Assembly: GCA_032622095.1 (NCBI GenBank) | Contig: CP136065.1 | Span: forward strand, 215,926,151-215,990,150 | DNA: 64,000 nt | Direction: 5' to 3' | From: Siphonodentalium dalli | Taxonomy: Eukaryota; Mollusca; Scaphopoda; Gadilida; Siphonodentaliidae | In this document: positions 57,121-64,000 of the stretch, in pieces | How positions within the stretch are numbered: position 1 is the first letter of the stretch | Layout of the letters: every line of letters starts with the position of its first letter | Program-made: the position numbers and the translations under genes | Notes under the pieces: generated by a model | Database searches by the model: none | Seen by the model: only the letters and a program-made list of their open reading frames with translations | Told to the model about the DNA's origin: nothing

Positions 57121-60100
57121 GTAAGACTCGGTGTTATAATTATTAAAAATAATATAAATGATAAGTTCCCACCCACCACCCCATCCCGCCACCCATAGTA
57201 TCTTATGCGCCGCAGGCGCTGGAGACTAATGCTACTGCCCACATAAATAATATGTGTAAGGCCCGCCCACCACCCCATCCCGCCACCCATAGTATATTAT
57301 GCGCCCCTAGATCATTAGAGTATTTACTCGAGGAAGCAGACTGAACCCACCTCCCATAGTATCTTATGCGCCGCAGGCGCTGGAGACTAATTTACTCACT
57401 AATGCTACTGCCCACATAAATAATATGGTCATCCACTTTTTTTCCATACAGTAGTCCAGGGTGGGTGGGTGGTTCAGCTGCGAAAAAGTAACTTTTCCTG
57501 AGTGGTCGCAATTTTTTCCTCTTACAACATTACTGCAATATAATTGCCTCGAAGTGTTCAGCATCATTGTTAAGGTGTGTATGACACTTAGGGCAGTGCT
57601 TAGGGGGTAGTTAGTGTGGATATGGGCATGATGCTTCTCATAAATCCAGATTACGAACCAACTCTCAGGAATTCGCCTTTAAGATCCGATAACATTGTCA
57701 TGTACCAATGCTACTGGTTCCAGATGAAAATGGACAGTTATGTAGCACAGGAATAAACTTTAACCCTTTACCCAACAGAAGGGCCCTGTGCCAATGCATT
57801 CTCTTATATATGCGAGTCGACCATAGGTCGCTTCGCATATATAAGAGAATGCATTGGCTTAACACATTAAAAATTATAAAATTGTTAAAGAATTTAAGAA
57901 AAAATGGTAAAAAGTGTTAAAAAAAGATTTTTTTTAGGCCAATGCATTCTCTTATATATGCGAGGCGACCTATGGTCGACTCGCATATATAAGAGAATGC
58001 ATTGGCACAGGGCTAATTGTAACTATCACAATGTGGTCAAGGAGCCGGTTCCAATGATATCCATATTTGTATGGTTCTATTGAGACAGACCGAAGATATT
58101 TTAGGCTGTTGAAGCTTTATTTGGCCGGTTCTGGCCGGTTTGTTGGGTAAAGGGTTAATGTAAATAAAATGAAAAAAGCTATTCATTTATAGCATTTAAT
58201 ATTTAGGCCTAAAAAAAAACATCTGTGTTTCCGGTTTCCCGACCTACCTGCCGAAATTGGGCCGACCTGGATTTGTTTTTGAAACTTTTCCCAAAAAAAA
58301 ATTATACATGTAATTGACATGTAAAACACATCTATATCACTTTTTGTCCATCACCTTTGTCATCTACTATAAAGATAAAGGCCGGAAAATAAACCATGGC
58401 TTTATTTTAGCACATGCTAAAATAAAGCAAGAACGGATACTCCAGCTATCATAATCAAGTCACGCTCTCAGAACTACAACCAAAAATCTTGCAATCGATT
58501 TAATTGTTTCCTAAAGAATTTCCCCATTAATTTCTTATCAAATTTAATAGATGTTAACGACTTTTATCGAGATAAAAACAAAACGGTCAAAACCCATAAT
58601 GTTTGACGAGATACAAGGTTTATTTCCTCGTATGATTCAGCAAATGGGGAACCTCGCTAAAGCTCGGTCCCCCATTTGCTGAATCATACACGTGAAAATA
58701 AACCTTGTTTCTCGTCAAACTATATGGATATTCTAGTATATATATATATAGTATATACTATGTTTACATAAAGCAGCAATAATTTTAGATGGAATTTTCA
58801 AAAACAATTTACTTCTATTAAGATACATGCGTTACGTACATGTATTTGTTGTTGCAGATGAATCCCAATTCAGGAATAAATCTGTTCTGAGAGTCGCACC
58901 GTGCGCCAGGTGAAAATGAGATGTCAACATGATGGCACAGAAGTTGTCTAGACTTTTGCTAGCAATGCCGATAGTATAAATGTTGTCATATACAGTTTGC
59001 GCACAGGACTCGTGACAGGAGATAGCATTTTCGTGTCCCTTCTTGGAACTCAGATCACTCCAAACTTTCTGGTGCATATTCTGGGTCTATTGTCAGATAT
59101 AAAACTAGTTTTCTGTCAGAAACTTCAGCAACTGGATACAAATTAGGTATTGAGAATACCAACTTTTATCTTGTTTTTAGAATATGGTGCATTATAGATG
59201 CCAAAAAAAAAAAAATCCCTACCTACCTACATGGATTTTTTTGCTCAAGAAATCGGAACAAACAAGTTTATTTTTTTGGCCTTACTCATTATACCTGATC
59301 AGACCAGATGACCCAGTCAAAATTGTATCGGAACTCGGACATGGGACTGTAGACTGCAACAATGCATATCACTGAGATAACAATCTTGAGATGGTGGGAC
59401 CCAGATAAAAGATTGGGCGAGCATACATAGAACTTGAATGTGTAGATATGGAGAAGGCTGCTAAGTGGAATAAACAGAATCAGAACAGACAAGTGAAAAG
59501 AAGGGAGAGAAAATATAATATAACTTAATATATATGCAAGTCTAAAAATAATGTGCTGGTCATCAGCAAAATGATCGAGGTCTGCAGAGGGTGATACTAC
59601 CCGGCATAGCATCAACAAATTCAACCTCTGACGACCTCATTCTATTTTGGTCTCGACCAACCATGGAGAAATAGCTACAAAATGAGGGTCACGTATGGTG
59701 AATTTGGTAATGATATAGCCCACTATGCCGTGTAGCATCACGAAACTCACCCTCCTTGGAGCTTATTGTGCAGGCTGCATATGACCGTCTTATTTTCAAG
59801 TTTCTATTTACACGTACATATATGTGTCTGAATGCTTGACCTGGGTCTGGTCTTAGCACAGTACCTAGCCCATGAACTCAGCTCATGGAAATGAAACTTA
59901 GTTTTGTGATACATGGTGGATTTCAGCTGAATACCTGTATTGTTGGAGAGTTAATTGCCAGGTGGTGTTGCCCTAATATTTTTTCAAAAATCATAATTGA
60001 CATAAATTCATGTGTCCCATGAAGCATGTATTTTCCCATGAAGAAAGTACGGTTTTTATAATTGGGTCAGGGTTGTAAAATTTAGACAAATTAATTGTCA

Positions 60101-62220
60101 CCACTTAAAGATATATGGTAGAATACTAATGAAATAATTCTCAATTTCAGACACCTGTGGCATGCAAAAGTTGCCGATGTGGATACACATTCAACACTAT
60201 ATCCAGAAGAGCAAGAAGCACATTGTCAAGTGAGTACCGTACAATGCAGCAATCTGAGTTATTAGCTGTTAAATCCAGTTGTAAGTCGGGATTTTTTTAC
60301 CCTGTGCCAATGCATTCTCTTATATATGCATAGGTCGCCTCGCATATATAAGAGAATGCATTGGCCTAACAATTTTTTATCATTTTTTTAAAAATAAATG
60401 TTTCTTACAATTTCTAGGACATAAAATAAAAAACGTCCATTACCCTGCAGGGAGCCCCATTGATGACTTGGTGTTCCTTGTCATACACATACCAGTGCAT
60501 TTTATTCAATAAATCTAACATCCCATCCAATCACCATCAGACTTAAAGGTACTCAATCCGATAAAACTCCTCTCAATTACTATTTCAATGGCTTCGGGGG
60601 TCAAAAATATTTGATTCGAGTCGAGGAAGTCGCCCATCAAAGCTCAGATATCGATTTTAGAAATCTATTATTTTTCATTATCGGGAATACTATCTGGCCC
60701 AGAACTCAGTCAAAATTGCGTTAAAATTACCACTTGATTTTAGAGTTATCCATCCTTGTCTGTTTGAATAGATTTGGAGTACACATCCAGAGCAGATTAC
60801 GGCAGTTATTAGTACTCATCTCGAGAACATAACAAATTTCAATATCTAATAACTCTGAGCTTTGTTTGATGGGTTCCTCGACTCGAATCAAATATATTTT
60901 ACCCCCAAAGCCAAAGAAATAGTAATATAGGACCCTCTGATCGGATTGTTGTTGTTGGAATCTGTTGAGATGGGGACCCTCTTTACGGATTGAATACCTT
61001 TAACATGTATGTTCGTGGTTCGACATCTAGATTGGACTATTTACCAGGGTTCCCGCTAGGGTTTGAGGCAATGGTACACCTACTATAGCCACTGGGGGAA
61101 ATCTCAGTCCATTAACAAATTGTGAATATCTAATAGTATTTAATAAATCAGTCGATAATTTAACTTGAGTTCTGATTGTCTAAATTAAATTCATGGATAA
61201 AATAAGTGTACTTACAATTTTTCATACCGCAAAATTTATTTCTATGTGCCTCTATAGTACATCCATGACAACATGTTATACTATGAAATATTCCTGATCA
61301 TCCTTCAGTGGCAAACATTGGGACCTCGTCTATATAGTCATAAATCAGAACCAGTCAGAGCAGTGTGTTATTTGAGAATGTAATCACAACGTAACCAGGC
61401 AGAATCAACCATGTGGCTTTAAGCGATGTCCACTTCGATATCTTTCAAAACATTAAAGGCAATAATTGTTGTTGTGTGTTAGGCCTGAAAATCATTCTTT
61501 TCCCGTAAAATGGTTCACTGGTGATCAGCATCACATTAGCGAGCAAATAAAATGATCTTTGTTTATAACTCCATGTTGGTTTTATTTAGTGTCAGATACA
61601 CATGTGATGTCAGCATTAATCTGTGGATCGGGTAGGATAATATCGGAGGGGAAATTTGTGTCAGGGAAATGGACCCGCTGCCCCTATAGTGGAAACCATG
61701 TATTTACTAACTACTAAACCAGTGCAATCCAAAATTTTCCAATAGAGTTCAGTTGTTTATTGATAATCAGATTAATCATTTCAAATTCCAATGCCCTCCT
61801 TTTCCCACCAAATTCATCAATGAAAATGGCATGCAGCAGCCGAACTTTACCATATTATACAGTAATGCCTAAAGAAATCGACCACTTAACCACAGCAGAA
61901 TTATGGGTAACTTTTCAGGATTTAGTCGGAAATATGGTTTGTTGCCATTCATCGGAAAGCTCTCAACAAGAGCTTTCAGATGAATGGCAACAAGCCATAT
62001 TTCCGTCTAAATCCTGAAAAGTTACCCATAATTCTGCTGTGGTTAAGTGGTCGATTATTTAGAGCATTACTGTAATTACATGTGGATTATTACAGTCCAT
62101 GAATCTGGAGGGCCCACCATCAGAAGAACTGAGAGAACAAAGAGAGTTCGACCAGATTTCTTCAATGCCATGGAATTTGGTGCTTGCCTTCGGAAACCAA
62201 GGAACAAGAAAGATTCTGAG
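57031..62220 (+). CDS. C16orf87: C16orf87/UPF0547-type zinc-ribbon protein, 5' three exons (gene runs off or is broken)
   Basis: Exons 57031-57120, 60151-60229 and 62096-62220, with GT-AG introns and matching phases, encode 98 residues. The N terminus is basic (MPPSGRPTRVTRRKSF). Then come TCPKCKKPTPVACKSC and CGYTF, the CxxC...CxxC ribbon that marks this family (human protein: SCPEC, QVPVACKSCPCGY). Exon 3 has RRTERTKRVRPDFFNAMEF, comparable to the family's KRRRTERVRRE segment. The conserved C-terminal block (aromatic, DEKAFVFS-like) is not found before 64,000, so a further exon presumably lies beyond the window. The function of this family is not known to me; a four-cysteine metal site is seen. 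The gene is divergent from the BTB gene, with starts about 2.2 kb apart. Confidence 0.8.
57760..58158. mobile_element. piggyBac-like MITE, family P1
   Basis: TTAA-bounded, hairpins at 57790-57857 and 57939-58008. Intron 1 of the C16orf87-like gene. Confidence 0.85.
58598..58722. repeat. Foldback repeat
   Basis: GTTTGACGAGATACAAGGTT, GATTCAGCAAATGGGG and inverse. Intron 1 of the C16orf87-like gene. Confidence 0.8.
59570..59773. mobile_element. Family A element, strongly decayed
   Basis: Two poor hairpins (GGTCTGCAGAGGGTGATAC; GAGGGTCACGTATGGTGAAT) with little spacer. Intron 1 of the C16orf87-like gene. Confidence 0.55.
60151..60229 (+). CDS. C16orf87: C16orf87-like exon 2
   Basis: Residues 31-57 with the second cysteine pair (ACKSCRCGYTFNT). 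Acceptor TTTCAG; donor GTGAGT; phase 1 out. Confidence 0.85.
60296..60376. repeat. Solo copy of the shared palindromic hairpin
   Basis: CCCTGTGCCAATGCATTCTC followed by TTATATATGC and the mirrored arm, with a shortened loop and a CCTAACAATTTTTTA tail. No TTAA ends. Between exons 2 and 3 of the C16orf87-like gene. Confidence 0.7.
60540..60990. repeat. Dispersed repeat with inverted halves
   Basis: GGTACTCAATCCGATAAAAC, GGCTTCGGGGGTCAAAAATA, TTTGATTCGAGTCGAGG, then a second, inverted set (CCTCGACTCGAATCAAATAT to GGATTGAATACC). Related pieces at 14380, 16490 and 39740. Confidence 0.65.
61860..62072. mobile_element. pogo-like foldback MITE next to a splice acceptor
   Basis: Full palindrome, TA flanked, ending 23 bp before exon 3 of the C16orf87-like gene, so it supplies the branch-point region. 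Confidence 0.85.
62096..62220 (+). CDS. C16orf87: C16orf87-like exon 3
   Basis: Residues 57-98, basic. The acceptor ATTATTACAG lies only 23 bp from the end of a foldback MITE and has little polypyrimidine tract of its own. Donor GTAGTT, phase 0. Confidence 0.7.
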
Positions 62221-62444
62221 GTAGTTATACATTGTACCTTGAAAATTCTCTTTAGATCTCGTTTTTGCCATCAGGAGATATTATATCCTTCATTTAATTA
62301 ACATCTTTTCAGGTGTCATGTGATCCATGCTATTAACTCAAATTGTATGACAAGCATGATTCAGGTGAATTTTGCAATTTGCATGGCACTGTTGGTTAGG
62401 TCATATTCAGCGTATTCTCCATCTAGTGTCAACCTGTTAGCCGG

Positions 62445-62566
62445 AGATTACTTCATTAGAATTTCTTCCCTTTCTTTAGTTCAATTCATTTATTCTTGTA
62501 TGAATATACAAGAATAAATGTCATTGAACTAAACAAAGGATGAACTTTAAATGAAGTAATCTCTTG
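62445..62566. repeat. Foldback repeat
   Basis: GAGATTACTTCATTAGAATT, TTCATTTATTCTTGTA, centre TGAATA, then the inverse to AATGAAGTAATCTC. Confidence 0.8.
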
Positions 62567-62753
62567 TGATATTCGCCGATGACGACACTGCATATTAACA
62601 GCAGACATCTAATTCACCATTGTACGCCCTCTGCAAGCACCCATTGCATCCTACCCATGTTTTCTCATTCAACAAGTGCCCCATAGAAGAAGGGCAACTC
62701 ATAGTAATTATCAGCAACAGGCTGCCATTATAATATTATTGCTGGTCAGAAGG

Positions 62754-62983
62754 TTAACCCTTTGAGTGCCAGGGGCAGATCTCATCGGCCCTAAACCTAC
62801 AAAATAAGTCTGTTAAAGAATATAAGAATAAATTATTAAAATTGTAAAAAAAAACAATTGTTAGGCCAATGCATTCTCTTATATATGCGAGGCGACCTAT
62901 GGTCGACTCGCATATATAAGAGAATGCATTGGCACAGGGTATATGGGTTGATACAAAAATCGACCTGGCACTCAAAGGGTTAA
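62754..62983. mobile_element. piggyBac-like MITE, family P2, short copy
   Basis: TTAA-bounded with the same CTTTGAGTGCCAGG ends and one hairpin (62865-62932). It is inserted just upstream of, or within, the cysteine-rich mobile-element relic. Confidence 0.85.
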
Positions 62984-64000
62984 CAATGATTTTAAATTTA
63001 TTGATATTAGCACCATAGCCTGCACCTTGGGATATGTGCGTTCGATGGCCATACTGATGTTCCATTCGTTCACAGGAAGTGACTTTACGTCATTCTTTTC
63101 TACTATTGGGAAAAAAGAAGGCATTTACAACCTGGTCGAATTTCCCGGAAATTTCTTACATATTCACCCAGTTGACAAATGATGTAAATGGAGATATTGA
63201 GATATGCATGCCGACTTTGGAGCGTTTCGTTGTATTGATGTATCACATAGTGAGCGACCAACTTACTGTCAACGGGGCCAGGAGGGAACTATTCTGCAAA
63301 CATAGTCGTCCTGTGGATCGGATTCCACCGACAAGGGATTCACTTGTCCAACATACGAGACGTGCTTCACGATATGCAAGTCGTTTATCGCAGGTGTTCT
63401 CCAACTAGAGATGGGCTTGTCCCAGATGGGACTAAGTAATACCCCCCGTATTCAAAATGTTATTCGAATGAAGTAGCCATTACCATATATTTGGCACTGA
63501 AATTACGTCAACAGGTAACCCTAAACCCCCTAACCCCTAACTCTAATCATAAATGTATTGACTAAATAAAAGCTGGGACAAAATTATGCATGTTGCAAAT
63601 TTTTTTCTCCAAGTCGAAAAGGGGGATAACTCCACCAAAATATGTCGGGCAAACGTCATAATCGCAGGTGCACAGGTTCCCATGGTGGTTGATGTCTGTG
63701 CCAAGTTTCACGGAAAATGATCATAGAACAACTGAGAAAAACTCCGGACAAAATTGTGTCCACAGACGGACGGCACGACAGACGGACGGACAAGCTGATA
63801 CCAGTATACCACCCCCACAACTCGTTGCGGGGGGGGGGGGGGGGGGGGGGGTATAATTACGTGGAACTACCTTTGCCTGACTTATGTGGATGGCAGAAAA
63901 TAGATGGCAGATGGATGCCATTTTGGGGAGAACTTCCACCCGTTAACCTTGCTCTCCGTGAGCTCATCAGATGCGGATGCAAAAAGAGACTCAAGTGCTG
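62984..64000 (+). pseudogene. Relic of a cysteine-rich mobile-element protein, interrupted by a MITE
   Basis: Frame pieces 62984-63110, 63105-63411 and 63857-64000. The first reads IACTLGYVRSMAILMFHSFT then GSDFTSFF, matching the HAxTGCDTTSxF motif of a multicopy protein family common in cnidarians, molluscs and hemichordates. After a shift at the A-run near 63109 comes KKKAFTTWSNFPEIS, then PTLERFVVLMYHIVSDQLTV and PPTRDSLVQHTRRASRYA. After the MITE it resumes with LPLPDLCGWQKIDGRWMPFW and ELIRCGCKKRLKC, the start of the cysteine-rich block. A piggyBac-like MITE at 62754-62983 cuts off anything upstream. The family assignment is from remembered motifs; I read it as a dead transposon gene, not a host gene. 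Confidence 0.65.
63409..63858. mobile_element. CCCCCCGT/GGGGGGTATAATTA element, short copy
   Basis: Same ends and internal motifs but only one internal unit and a 23-bp G tract near the right end. Flanking TA repeats suggest a TA target duplication inside the mobile-element relic. Confidence 0.8.

Noticed and set aside
62312-62340. Possible short fourth exon of the C16orf87-like gene (after TTTTCAG at 62306-62312, reading VSCDPCY then stop)
   Set aside because: It would omit the conserved C-terminal block of the family; kept only as a weak alternative.
1-64000. tRNA and rRNA genes
   Set aside because: I looked for conserved tRNA boxes and rRNA-like stretches and recognised none; a covariance-model search would be decisive.

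Overview
The window is animal nuclear DNA. It holds two spliced genes with GT-AG introns, long AT-rich introns, and dense short palindromic transposons; no operons, Shine-Dalgarno sites or compact ORFs are seen. The mix of element types (piggyBac-like and pogo-like MITEs, CCGTCCGTC-bearing repeats, a cysteine-rich mobile-element protein relic) suggests a marine invertebrate, most likely a lophotrochozoan such as a mollusc or brachiopod. That placement is inference.

Layout. Bases 1-19,167 are intergenic and made largely of repeats: foldback MITEs, a 75-bp tandem repeat, a 295-bp direct-repeat pair around a mobile module, and homopolymer tracts. From 54,837 down to 19,168 on the minus strand lies a complete 22-exon gene. 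I assembled it by hand; every intron is GT-AG and every phase agrees, giving an 877-residue protein. It has an unrecognised N-terminal domain, a first BTB-like fold, a long helical middle, a second BTB domain with a BACK-like helical region, and a C-terminal UBA-like domain resembling the N-terminal domain of HBS1. About 2.2 kb upstream, divergently transcribed on the plus strand, are three exons (57,031-62,220) of a C16orf87/UPF0547-type zinc-ribbon protein whose 3' end is not in the window. The space between the two starts holds a 1,735-bp transposon with 9-bp target duplications and decayed reverse-transcriptase pieces. The right edge holds a broken cysteine-rich mobile-element gene, itself interrupted by two MITEs.

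The most striking observations are: (1) three exons of the BTB gene (13, 17, 20) have their 3' ends duplicated into the following intron, in exons 13 and 20 with the 5' splice site intact and in exon 20 expanded to about 15 extra copies; (2) several TTAA-flanked (piggyBac-like) MITE families with different ends share the same perfect palindromic hairpin, so the hairpin looks like an exchangeable module; (3) a 160-bp satellite array sits inside an element with its own terminal inverted repeats, which in turn lies between 160-bp foldback arms; (4) a filled/empty site pair shows an exact 613-bp insertion.
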